Below are positions 1-7,443 of a stretch of 42,229 nucleotides of DNA, piece after piece. A program made the position numbers and the translations under genes. Positions within the stretch are counted from its first letter, which is position 1, and each line of letters opens with the position of its first letter. The stretch is from an uncultured Collinsella sp. (GTDB lineage Bacteria; Actinomycetota; Coriobacteriia; Coriobacteriales; Coriobacteriaceae), in contig CAADTZ010000009.1 in assembly GCA_900752015.1 (NCBI GenBank), forward strand, positions 1 to 42,229. Reading direction: 5' to 3'. The notes under the pieces are model-generated. The model made no database searches. It was not told the origin of the DNA and was given only the letters and a program-made list of their open reading frames with translations.

Positions 1-148
1 CGCCAAGGCCGATAAACAGGACGCACAGCCCCGATGCTTTCATGAGCGTGTCTTGGATGCGCGGTGTGATGAAGCGGCCGCCCGCTAATCCCAAAAGACC
101 GCCCGCAACTAAAAGCACAACGTTGATGATTGTTCCCAAGCCCGGCAT
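1..148 (-). CDS. DUF554 family membrane protein, N-terminal fragment
   Basis: Only the first 49 codons are in the window; the gene continues past the left edge. The fragment begins MPGLGTIINVVLLVAGGLLG and continues with a glycine-rich membrane segment and a second hydrophobic segment ending in FIGLG. This matches the N-terminus of DUF554 (YdfK/YqgA-like) integral membrane proteins, whose transport role is not established. The ATG at 148-146 follows an AGGAGGG ribosome site at 153-159. It lies downstream of the surface-protein operon on the same strand, but a likely promoter of its own sits in the gap. Confidence 0.75.
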   Translation of the reverse strand, partial: MPGLGTIINVVLLVAGGLLGLAGGRFITPRIQDTLMKASGLCVLFIGLG

Positions 149-226
149 GAGCCCTCCTGTATTGATGCCAACGTGGCAATCGTAGCAGAACGAAATGCGA
201 GGCACATCGCGACTCATCTAATACGT

Positions 227-255
227 TATATAAGTGGTGTTAGGAATGATGTGCA
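227..255 (-). promoter_or_regulatory. possible promoter of the DUF554 gene
   Basis: Read on the minus strand, TGCACA (255-250) and TATATA (232-227) are separated by 17 bases. Each matches the sigma-70 consensus at four of six positions. The spacing to the DUF554 start leaves a leader of about 70 nt. No terminator is visible after the upstream surface gene, so read-through is also possible. Confidence 0.35.
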
Positions 256-266
256 GCATTTAAGCC

Positions 267-1697
267 TCAGGTGGTTGTCGGGACATAGGGATAGTATTCA
301 AAGCGCAGTGTCATAAGCCGCTGCGGGGATTCAATAGCCGCGGCGATGATATTGGCATCGCGGGCACGATCAAACCCTTCGAGTTCGATCTGATACGAGA
401 CGTCTTGCATAATGTCCAGACGTCGCCAGGCTAGGAGTGTGTCACCATCGAATTCCAAGGTCTTGCCTCCGTCTGGAGCAACGGCGTATAGACGCAGCTT
501 GGCGGTGGTTGCAGGGTCGACAACCGTGACCTTTTTAATTTCGTTTCGAGTATTCTTGGCGCCCAACAAGGTGAGCAGTGTTGGGGCCACGACCTCGCCC
601 GATGGCAAAAAGACGACTTCGATGGATTCAGGAAATGCGATGATAGCCGACTTGCGGACGGGCTGATTGGCGGCGGCAACTTCGATGTTCGCAGCGTCGA
701 TGACCTCCGTGTGGTCGAGCGCGGCAAGCACGCAGCAGTTACCTTCATCGATCTCTTGAGGATCAGCAAGCCCCAGACTGTCCGCGAACTCGGGATCGTT
801 TGGATCGGCAGCGGGCTCATTCGACGCTTCGAAAGAAGCTGGGACGCTGTTTGTCGGCGACGGCGTGTCGCCCGCACCTGCTTCTTTGTCCGCGCTCTCT
901 TCTTGTATGGTTGCGTTGATGGGTTCGTCGTTTGGGGGGAGCGTCTTGGCGTCAAACGCGGAGGGGAGAATTCCGATGGCTCCGGATCCGTTCCACTCCA
1001 TTTCGAGAAGCGCCGGGTCGGCAAGAATGCGTTGCCTGCTTTGCGCGCGGGCATCGATTTCAATAGGGCCTGCCTCTATCCCTCGTGTAAGGCTGAGTGA
1101 TCCGGATGGCTTCTCGAAATGAGCGTCTGTGTCTTTGGTACTGACGGCGTAGAACAGCAGGGACGCTTCTCCCGCCGCGATGGCATCGGTACCGGCTTTG
1201 GTCAGCCGCAACGATGCCGTGAATGAGAGGGTGGGCTGCGTGTCGTCTGCATTCGCGGCGGCGCAGCCCAGACATATACCGCCTCCTTTCTCAAAAAACG
1301 TACCGTCGAAGGCGACCTTCGCTCCGTTCGCCGAGTCATCGATCGAAGCGATGTCGATGCGCAGCTCTAAATTGCATGGATCGCCATCTGCGTCGAGCAC
1401 AACCGAGCGCCACGTGCAGACGGCGTACCCCGCCTGGGAGCCGTTTGCCTTGTTCGAACGATTGATATCCACGACTATCGAACCGTCCGTATTACGACGA
1501 AGGCATCCCGAGGTTGAGATTGCAGCCTGTGCGATCGAAAAACGCTTGCACGCAATGGCGCTCGACGGATTTGATGCGGAGCTTAGGGCTGCTGGTAAGG
1601 AGTCTGCCATGACAGGAGTCGCCCAAGCGGCGACAGGCGTTCCGGTTGCGAGCGCGCCGCAGAGTGCGACGACGGGCAAAAGGTTCTTCGATGCCAT
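267..1697 (-). CDS. secreted surface protein of unknown family, 476 aa
   Basis: The protein starts with a signal peptide (charged MASKN, hydrophobic core, likely cleavage after the ATPVMA region near residue 31), so it is exported. I do not recognise the mature part. A cysteine-bearing region lies around residues 50-140 (CTW, PCN, CLGC). An acidic, proline-rich linker at about 250-310 leads to a C-terminal beta-rich domain. That domain, in FPESIEVVFLPSGEVVAPT and what follows, has the same pattern as the secreted protein encoded at 1981-2580. There is no LPXTG signal or C-terminal membrane segment, so surface retention may depend on the small LAQTG protein encoded just upstream. The ATG follows AAGGAG with good spacing. 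It is the last gene of the operon. Confidence 0.8.
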   Translation of the reverse strand: MASKNLLPVVALCGALATGTPVAAWATPVMADSLPAALSSASNPSSAIACKRFSIAQAAISTSGCLRRNTDGSIVVDINRSNKANGSQAGYAVCTWRSVVLDADGDPCNLELRIDIASIDDSANGAKVAFDGTFFEKGGGICLGCAAANADDTQPTLSFTASLRLTKAGTDAIAAGEASLLFYAVSTKDTDAHFEKPSGSLSLTRGIEAGPIEIDARAQSRQRILADPALLEMEWNGSGAIGILPSAFDAKTLPPNDEPINATIQEESADKEAGAGDTPSPTNSVPASFEASNEPAADPNDPEFADSLGLADPQEIDEGNCCVLAALDHTEVIDAANIEVAAANQPVRKSAIIAFPESIEVVFLPSGEVVAPTLLTLLGAKNTRNEIKKVTVVDPATTAKLRLYAVAPDGGKTLEFDGDTLLAWRRLDIMQDVSYQIELEGFDRARDANIIAAAIESPQRLMTLRFEYYPYVPTTT

Positions 1698-1715
1698 GGG
1701 GTCTCCTTAGCTAAT

Positions 1716-1997
1716 TTAGTGCGGCCTGTCCGTGTTTTGTTTCTGGCTGCGTTTGATGTGCAGGCCGAGGCCGGCGGTTCCCGCGCCTGCTGCTGTGGCG
1801 CCTGCTGCCAAGAGCCATCGTCCATCGCCTGTCTGCGCCAATGGTTCCTCGCGGTCGCCGCGGTCGAGCCCCGAGAGGTCGACCGTCACTTGCGTGGCGG
1901 CCTGCGCCTGTTCTTGCTGGGCAAAGGCCATGGCTGGGCCAAACGCTAGGATGCTGACGGCGGCGGCCAGGGCGACGGCCTTATGCCGTGTGCGCAC
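1716..1997 (-). CDS. minimal LPXTG-like (LAQTG) sortase substrate
   Basis: This protein of about 93 residues has a signal peptide (RTRHKAVALAAAVSILAFG, cleavage near AMA-FA) and a short stretch of about 25 residues rich in Q, A and D. Then come EEPLAQTG, a hydrophobic segment and a basic tail with KRSQK. That is the layout of a sortase-anchored protein with LAQTG in place of LPXTG, but almost nothing would remain outside the membrane after sorting. The start is uncertain. I use GTG at 1997, which overlaps the upstream gene by 17 bases; a TTG at 2027 is the other option. Neither has a strong ribosome site, which suggests translational coupling. No sortase gene is in the window. Confidence 0.7.
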   Translation of the reverse strand: MRTRHKAVALAAAVSILAFGPAMAFAQQEQAQAATQVTVDLSGLDRGDREEPLAQTGDGRWLLAAGATAAGAGTAGLGLHIKRSQKQNTDRPH

Positions 1998-2580
1998 CGG
2001 GCTCGACCGTCCAGGTGATCGTTGCAACCTGATCGCCTTCGCCGGTTACGTGGAAGATATCGCGCGTGACGCGGGCGACGTTTCCGCTTGTCTTGAGCTT
2101 AATTTTGTCCGTGCCGCCGGCAATGCCCTGGTAGCCCATGTCGAAGGCTGCATTCTTGGAAAGATCGAGGCCTGTCCCCTGCGTTGCGGCACTGGCGTTC
2201 TGGAGTGCGCCGTCGGGGCCGACCTTAAAGTCGATGGAGTTCTGCGCGGTTCCGGCCTTGGCGTCGGCGGCAATGGTCCAGGTGTTCATGGCGTCGATTT
2301 TCATGTTGGTGACATGGATGCCGTAGGCCGAAAGATTGTCGATGGTGATCGCGTCTTCTGAGGGACCCTGAAGCGTGCCGTCGGCTTGGGCGACGAAGGG
2401 AATAACCGTCGGTGCGTTGAACTTGATGTTGTCGATCTCGGTCTTGACCATTACCTTCGTGGTTCCAACACGCCCGGCTGCCATAGCTGGCGTCGGGGCG
2501 GCGCCCATTGCGAGCGCGAGCGCGAGCCCTGCACCCACGACGAGCGCTCTGGCTCCGTTCATATTCCTGGTGATGTCCAT
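1981..2580 (-). CDS. secreted surface protein, 199 aa
   Basis: A clear signal peptide (about residues 1-34, ending PAMA-A) is followed by a beta-rich domain of about 165 residues. Landmarks are PTVIPFVAQADGTL, then an alternating hydrophobic pattern with IDNLSAYGIHVTNM, and a C-terminal ATITWTVEPG. I know this general pattern from small secreted proteins of Coriobacteriia, which have no assigned function. There is no cell-wall sorting signal. AAAGGAACG precedes the ATG at a good distance. The gene overlaps the small LAQTG gene, so the two are probably co-translated, with the latter a candidate anchor. A resemblance to the C-terminal domain of the 476-aa protein is an inference from reading the two sequences. 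Confidence 0.8.
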   Translation of the reverse strand: MDITRNMNGARALVVGAGLALALAMGAAPTPAMAAGRVGTTKVMVKTEIDNIKFNAPTVIPFVAQADGTLQGPSEDAITIDNLSAYGIHVTNMKIDAMNTWTIAADAKAGTAQNSIDFKVGPDGALQNASAATQGTGLDLSKNAAFDMGYQGIAGGTDKIKLKTSGNVARVTRDIFHVTGEGDQVATITWTVEPGAHTA

Positions 2581-2669
2581 GGTCGTTCCTTTCTATTCGC
2601 CGCGGGCCGTCCCCGCGATGATTGGACGAATGCTGGTGAATCGCGTGCGGTGCCGCGTCGACCGGAAAG

Positions 2670-3179
2670 CTAGTTCTCGGCTTGCTCAACCCGTACCTTG
2701 ACGCGTGTCGGGTTGCCGTGGCTGTCATAGGTCTTGGCCTCAAGCGCCTGGATCTCGATGTACGCCTCACCTTCCTCGATGTCGCCGGCGGGGCATGTCT
2801 CGACCGTTTTGCCGGTCTCGACCACATCGGATTCGTATATGGTCTCGTCGTTTTGGATGACGCGGAATCGCTGGGGAAATTTATTGTCTTGGACGTTTTG
2901 CACGTTGACGCGCAGCTTGCCGTCCTCCTGCAGCTGAGCGACCGGCGCGACCGAAATCGTCATCATGTTGTCGCGGACGATGGCGTCGAGCTCATCTTGG
3001 ATTTCCTGACGCGTTTTGCCCTCGGCCGTCGTGACCGAAGCGCCCGCCTCGGGTACGGGCTGCGACTGCCAAGCGTATAGTCCTACGGCGACAAGGGCGC
3101 AGACGATGGCCAAGCAGGCAACGATGAGCTTCTTGCGACGACCCAGGCCTGCAAAGTGGGGTGGCTTCTTCGCGCTCAT
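2670..3179 (-). CDS. single-pass membrane protein with extracellular domain, 169 aa
   Basis: The N-terminus is basic (MSAKKPPHFAGLGRRKK) and is followed by one hydrophobic segment at about residues 18-40, then an external domain of about 125 residues. The segment has no clear cleavage site, so it looks like a signal anchor. I do not recognise the domain; it is beta-rich (LRVNVQNVQDNKFPQRF, ETIYESDVVETGKTV) with a single cysteine. The ATG overlaps the stop codon of the upstream 98-aa gene in an ATGA arrangement, so the longer frame starting at 3497 is not the true start. The two proteins are therefore probably made together. Confidence 0.75.
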   Translation of the reverse strand: MSAKKPPHFAGLGRRKKLIVACLAIVCALVAVGLYAWQSQPVPEAGASVTTAEGKTRQEIQDELDAIVRDNMMTISVAPVAQLQEDGKLRVNVQNVQDNKFPQRFRVIQNDETIYESDVVETGKTVETCPAGDIEEGEAYIEIQALEAKTYDSHGNPTRVKVRVEQAEN

Positions 3180-3472
3180 GCGGCATCCTTGGCGGTATAG
3201 ACGCGCGCAAAGGTGGACGGGTCCGCTCCAAAGAGCATGTGAAGCATCAGACGGCGCGAGTAGACGAGCTCGTCGAAGTCGGGAGGGAGCTCGATGTCGT
3301 GGATATGCGCGATGTGGTGGGCGAGCGCCGAGAACGACTCGGGGTCGCAGATCACATCGGTGGTAACGTGGTAGACCGTCGTATCGGGGAATGCCTCTTC
3401 GTCGAAAGGCAGGAGATGGGGATCGTCGTCGACTTCGATGGCGATGCCGTACTGGGGCCAGTAATATGCCAT
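3176..3472 (-). CDS. small cytosolic protein of unknown function, first gene of the surface operon
   Basis: The 98-aa product starts MAYYWPQYGIAIEVDDDP and has no signal peptide or membrane segment. The opening and the later TVYHVTTDVICDPESF recall a strand-rich fragment of the restriction-like fold seen in DUF559 proteins. The similarity is weak and the catalytic pattern is not visible, so no function is assigned. GGGAGG precedes the ATG at a good distance. It overlaps the next gene by four bases. Upstream lie an inverted repeat and phased TGACCAA repeats that may control the operon. Confidence 0.7.
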   Translation of the reverse strand: MAYYWPQYGIAIEVDDDPHLLPFDEEAFPDTTVYHVTTDVICDPESFSALAHHIAHIHDIELPPDFDELVYSRRLMLHMLFGADPSTFARVYTAKDAA

Positions 3473-3817
3473 GGGAACCTCCCTGCTTCTGGGCCAAAAC
3501 TTCTATCGGTTTTGGCTGTCGACGCCGACCGTATCAGCCGCTACTTGACCAATTTCTGACCAAATGCTTGACGGATTGGCGTCTCCGCAGGTAAAAGGCG
3601 GCAAAAAATACTCCAACTTTTTTCGAGCGACAATCGCGCGGTCGGCGACGGCGGGGCCATATGTGTCAAAAGCATCGTCTGCCGAGGAAATCAAGCCGCT
3701 CGCCGAATTGCACGAACGTAAAAAACGCCAATTATGGAGACGGTCTCGAACACGTCGACGAAACGATGCGGTAACATCTCCCTGCAAACACTGTAGTTAG
3801 CTAAAGGGGGAGTTCGC
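3473..3817. promoter_or_regulatory. divergent intergenic region between surface operon and dehydrogenase operon
   Basis: No gene is visible in these 345 bases. An inverted repeat GCCAAAAC / GTTTTGGC (3493-3516, loop of 8) lies just upstream of the ribosome site of the 98-aa gene. TGACCAA occurs at 3546-3552 and 3557-3563, with a weaker TGACGGA at 3569, about one helical turn apart, which suggests a regulator site. On the plus strand TTGCAC (3708-3713) with AATTAT 16 bases later is a possible promoter of the dehydrogenase operon. AT-rich stretches occur near 3605-3625. Confidence 0.4.
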
Positions 3818-5419
3818 GTGTCTGCAACCATCAAACCCTTCACCGACGAGTTCGAAGAGTATGGCCGCGATGAATCTCGCGCATCGGGCGAGGCCTCGAG
3901 CATTTCGTTTCCGACAACGGAAAACGAGGTCCGTGCCATTTTGGAAAAGCTCCATGTCGAGCGTGTTCCGGTAACGGTTCAGGGCGCCCGAACCGGCCTT
4001 GCCGCCGGCGCCGTGCCCCACGGCGGGCATATCCTCAATACTTCCCGTATGAATCGCTATTTGGGCCTTCGCCGCGATGAACAAGGCCAATTTCTGCTGC
4101 GCGTGGAGCCGGGCGTTGTGCTCTCGGAGCTGCGTAAGCAGCTGAGCAAGAAGGTGCTGCCGACCGCTGGTTGGGACCAGGCATCGCTTGAGGCCTACGA
4201 GGAGTTCCAAGAGGCTCCCGAGCAGTTTTTTCCCACCGATCCCACCGAGGCGTCTGCCTGTCTGGGCGGCATGGCGGCATGTAACGCCTCCGGTGCCCGC
4301 AGCTACGCCTACGGCCCCATGCGCCCACATATCACGGGACTCCACGTCGTGCTGGCTGATGGCGATTTGCTTGAGCTTCGGCGCGGCGAGGCTTTTGCCC
4401 AGGGCCGCCACCTGTCGCTCGTGACGGCAGCGGGCCGTACACTCGAGCTCGATCTTCCCGGCTATACCATGCCCAAGACAAAAAATGCTTCGGGCTATTT
4501 CGTTGCTGACGATATGGATGCCATCGATCTGTTTATCGGTGCGTGTGGCACAATCGGCGTTATCACCGAGCTCGAGATTGCCCTGCAGGTGGCACCCGCG
4601 GTCGTTTGGGGCGTGAGCTGCTTCTTCGACAGCGAAGACAAGGCCGTGTCCTTCACCGATTCTGTGCGTCCCGTCCTGTCCCATGCGGCTGCCATCGAGT
4701 ACTTCGATGCTGGCGCCCTGGATATTCTACGTCGCCAGCGCGAGCAGTCGACGGCGTTTGCCTCGCTGCCTGCGCTCGACAAAGACGCCAAGGTCTGTGT
4801 CTACGTGGAGCTCGACTGCGACGACGAAGCCCAGGCGATTGAGGAGCTGTATCACTTGGGGTGGGTACTGGAGCTTGCGGGCGGCAGTGACGATGCGACA
4901 TGGGTCGCGCGCGCCGAGGTCGATCGCGAGTGTCAGCGATTCTTCCGCCATGCGGTGCCCGAGAGCGTCAACATGCTCATCGACGAGCGCCGCCGCATGG
5001 ATCCCACCATCACCAAACTGGGTTCGGACATGTCGGTGCCCAACGCGCACTTGGCCGATGTTATCGCCCTCTATCGCCGCACGCTGGCGGAAAGTGGGCT
5101 TGAATCTGCCGCTTGGGGGCATATCGGTAACAACCATCTGCATGTGAACATTCTGCCGCGCAATGCACAGGATTATCGCCGCGGCGGAGAACTCTTTGCC
5201 CAGTGGGCTTCCGAGGTCACGGCCATGGGCGGTGCCGTCTCCGCAGAACACGGCGTCGGCAAGATCAAGGCGGGCTTCTTGGAGACGATGTACGGTCACG
5301 AGGCCATGGTCGAGTCGGCGCGGCTCAAGCTCCAGCTCGATCCTGCCGGGCAGCTGGGTCGCGGTAACCTGTTTTCGGAGAAGCTCTTGGATGAGCTCGT
5401 CCAGAAAGGGGGCGCGTGA
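3818..5419 (+). CDS. FAD-linked 2-hydroxyacid (lactate-type) dehydrogenase
   Basis: This 533-aa protein belongs to the GlcD/D-lactate dehydrogenase group of FAD-binding type 4 oxidoreductases. The N-terminal FAD domain shows QGARTGLAAGAVP (about 53-66) and PTDPTEASACLGGMAACNAS (about 137-157). The C-terminal domain shows GHIGNNHLHVNIL (about 434) and EHGVGKIKAGF (about 477), the usual histidine motifs. The start is GTG with AAAGGGGGAG upstream; no better start is in frame. It is followed at once by etfB and a ferredoxin-fused etfA, the same three parts as LctD-LctB-LctC of Acetobacterium woodii, which couples lactate oxidation to NAD reduction at the cost of reduced ferredoxin. The true substrate is not shown by sequence; glycolate or another 2-hydroxyacid remains possible. 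Confidence 0.85.
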   Translation: MSATIKPFTDEFEEYGRDESRASGEASSISFPTTENEVRAILEKLHVERVPVTVQGARTGLAAGAVPHGGHILNTSRMNRYLGLRRDEQGQFLLRVEPGVVLSELRKQLSKKVLPTAGWDQASLEAYEEFQEAPEQFFPTDPTEASACLGGMAACNASGARSYAYGPMRPHITGLHVVLADGDLLELRRGEAFAQGRHLSLVTAAGRTLELDLPGYTMPKTKNASGYFVADDMDAIDLFIGACGTIGVITELEIALQVAPAVVWGVSCFFDSEDKAVSFTDSVRPVLSHAAAIEYFDAGALDILRRQREQSTAFASLPALDKDAKVCVYVELDCDDEAQAIEELYHLGWVLELAGGSDDATWVARAEVDRECQRFFRHAVPESVNMLIDERRRMDPTITKLGSDMSVPNAHLADVIALYRRTLAESGLESAAWGHIGNNHLHVNILPRNAQDYRRGGELFAQWASEVTAMGGAVSAEHGVGKIKAGFLETMYGHEAMVESARLKLQLDPAGQLGRGNLFSEKLLDELVQKGGA

Positions 5420-5421
5420 AG

Positions 5422-6237
5422 ATGAGCGATTTCCATATGGTGGTGTGCGTCAAGGCCGTGCCGGGCAGCACCGAGGTCAAGATGGACCCCAAGACCAATA
5501 CCATCGTGCGCGATGGCAAGCAGGCGGTCATTAATCCCTTTGATGCGAGCGCTTTGGAATGCGCGCTGGCGCTGAAGGACGACTTTATCGGCTTTGGCAT
5601 GGACGTGCGCGTGACGGTGGTGTCGATGGGCATCCCCGCGACCGAATCGCTGCTGCGCGACTGCATCGCTCGAGGCGCCGACGACGCGCTGCTGCTGACC
5701 GACCGAGCCTTTGCGGGCGCCGATACCCTGGCAACCACCTATGCCCTCAAGTGCGGCATCGAAGCGCTCGACGAGGACTTCGACCTGCTCATCTGCGGCA
5801 AGATGGCGGTGGATGGCGATACGGCCCAGATTGGCCCCGAGCTTGCCGGCGCCTTTGAGATTCCCTGCGTGACCGATGTGAGCTGCGTGCAGAGCGCAGG
5901 TTTTACGACGTGCGGTGCGCTTTCGCTCGTTCACGGTTGCGATGCCGGCGAGGAGACGGTCTATCTTGAGATGCCGTGCGCGATGACGACTGCCAAGGAG
6001 ATTGGCCAGTTGCGTATGCCGAGTATTGCCGGTATTCGCGCGGCGGAGGAGGCGGACGTGCGCGTGGTCAGTGCCGCCGACGTGAACGCCGACCCCGCGC
6101 GTTGCGGTCTTGCCGGGTCGCCGACACAGGTCGTGCGCTCGTTTGTGCCCGACCGTGACCAAACGTGCGAGGCCGTTGAGGGGACGGCGTCCGAGCAGGC
6201 GGCAAAGCTTGCCAAGATTATCGAGGGGATGGCATAG
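5422..6237 (+). CDS. etfB: electron transfer flavoprotein subunit beta
   Basis: This is a 271-aa EtfB-type protein. It opens MVVCVKAVPGSTEVKMDP. The stretch DCIARGADDALLLTDRAFAG, followed by GADTLATTYAL (about 98-109), is the nucleotide-binding region, and AVDGDTAQIGPELA follows. The arrangement is typical of bifurcating-type EtfB, which binds a bifurcating FAD and interacts with NAD(H); this is family knowledge. The ATG at 5422 is chosen because AAAGGGGG (5405-5412) lies nine bases upstream. A GTG at 5416 is too close to it. The gene overlaps nothing and starts two bases after the dehydrogenase stop, so the genes form one operon. Confidence 0.9.
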   Translation: MSDFHMVVCVKAVPGSTEVKMDPKTNTIVRDGKQAVINPFDASALECALALKDDFIGFGMDVRVTVVSMGIPATESLLRDCIARGADDALLLTDRAFAGADTLATTYALKCGIEALDEDFDLLICGKMAVDGDTAQIGPELAGAFEIPCVTDVSCVQSAGFTTCGALSLVHGCDAGEETVYLEMPCAMTTAKEIGQLRMPSIAGIRAAEEADVRVVSAADVNADPARCGLAGSPTQVVRSFVPDRDQTCEAVEGTASEQAAKLAKIIEGMA

Positions 6238-7443
6238 ATGAGCGGACTGATTATCGATAGCGAAGCCTGTATCGGCTGCGGTCGCTGCGTTCGCGCCTGT
6301 GCCTCGGGCGGCATCGTAGTGGAAGGCGAGCGACCCAGCCGATGCGCCCGCGTAACCGACGGCTGCATCCTATGCGGTGGGTGCGTCGACGCCTGCCCTG
6401 TCAACGCTATCTCGATCGAGCGTGACGAGGCCGCTGGTGCGGTGGACCTTGATGCATATCGAGACATTTGGGTATTCGCGCAGACCGACGAGCACGATAC
6501 GGTGACTCCCGTTGCCTATGAGCTTATGGGCAAGGGCCGCGAGCTTGCCGATGCTCGCGACTGCCGTCTGGTGGCACTGATCGGTATGGGTCCCGAGGGT
6601 TCTCTCGGCGACCTGGAGCATCTGGTTTGCGCGGGCGCCGACGAAGTCCTGGCCTGTCGCGACGAGCGCCTGCGCCAAAACGATGCGGGGGTCTACGCCC
6701 GCTTGATCTGCGATTTGGTAGCCGAGCGCAAGCCCGAGGCCATTCTGTACGGTGCGACCGCCTTTGGCCGCGAACTGGCACCCGGCGTTGCCGTGCGTTT
6801 GCAGACGGGCCTTACGGCTGACTGCACCGTACTTTCGATGGATACGGAGACGGGGCTGCTGCAACAGACGCGTCCGGCGTTTGGCGGCAACCTGATGGCC
6901 ACCATCGTCTGCCCCAATCATCGTCCTCAGATGGCAACGGTGCGTCCCGGCATCTTTAAGGCGCCCGAGTTTGACTATAGCCGCTCCGGCACGATCACCC
7001 AGATATCACTTGCGGATGATGCTAAGGCTCGTGTCGAGATCTCGATTCCCGCCGAGGAGTGGGGACAGCAGGCTTCGATCGCCGATGCCGAGCGCCTGGT
7101 CGTGGTGGGTCGCGGCATTGGCTCCAAGAAAAATCTGCCGCTGATGCGAAGGCTCGCCGAGGCTCTGGGAGCCGAGCTTGGCTGCACGCGACCTGTCGTG
7201 GAGGCCGGCTGGTTGGAGTATCGCCATCAGATTGGCCAGACGGGCGTATCGGTTTCGCCCAAGCTTCTCGTGAGTATCGGTGTTTCGGGCGCCATCCAGC
7301 ATCTTGCCGGCATCGGTGGGGCTGAGTGCATTATCGCCATCAACGAGGACCCGGATGCCCCCATTTTTGGTACTGCCCAGTACAAGGTTGTCGGCGATGC
7401 CGTCGAGGTCGTCGAGGAGCTGCTGGCTCAGCTTGAGCGCTAG
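6238..7443 (+). CDS. etfA: electron transfer flavoprotein subunit alpha with N-terminal 2[4Fe-4S] ferredoxin domain
   Basis: The 401-aa protein begins with two cluster motifs, CIGCGRCVRAC (Cys 11, 14, 17, 21) and CILCGGCVDACP (Cys 43, 46, 49, 53). An EtfA N-terminal domain follows, and then the FAD domain with VVVGRGIG, GQTGVSVSPKLLVSIGVSGA and IAINEDPDAPIFG. Plain EtfA lacks the ferredoxin part. The fused form is known from clostridial and acetogen confurcating complexes, where it takes electrons from ferredoxin. The ATG directly follows the etfB stop. The last codons overlap the stop of the convergent HD gene by four bases. No rnf or hydrogenase genes are nearby, so the ferredoxin partner must be encoded elsewhere. 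Confidence 0.92.
   Translation: MSGLIIDSEACIGCGRCVRACASGGIVVEGERPSRCARVTDGCILCGGCVDACPVNAISIERDEAAGAVDLDAYRDIWVFAQTDEHDTVTPVAYELMGKGRELADARDCRLVALIGMGPEGSLGDLEHLVCAGADEVLACRDERLRQNDAGVYARLICDLVAERKPEAILYGATAFGRELAPGVAVRLQTGLTADCTVLSMDTETGLLQQTRPAFGGNLMATIVCPNHRPQMATVRPGIFKAPEFDYSRSGTITQISLADDAKARVEISIPAEEWGQQASIADAERLVVVGRGIGSKKNLPLMRRLAEALGAELGCTRPVVEAGWLEYRHQIGQTGVSVSPKLLVSIGVSGAIQHLAGIGGAECIIAINEDPDAPIFGTAQYKVVGDAVEVVEELLAQLER

Noticed and set aside
3180..3497. N-terminal extension of the 169-aa membrane protein
   Set aside because: The extension is the out-of-frame shadow of the 98-aa gene; the ATGA overlap marks the real start.
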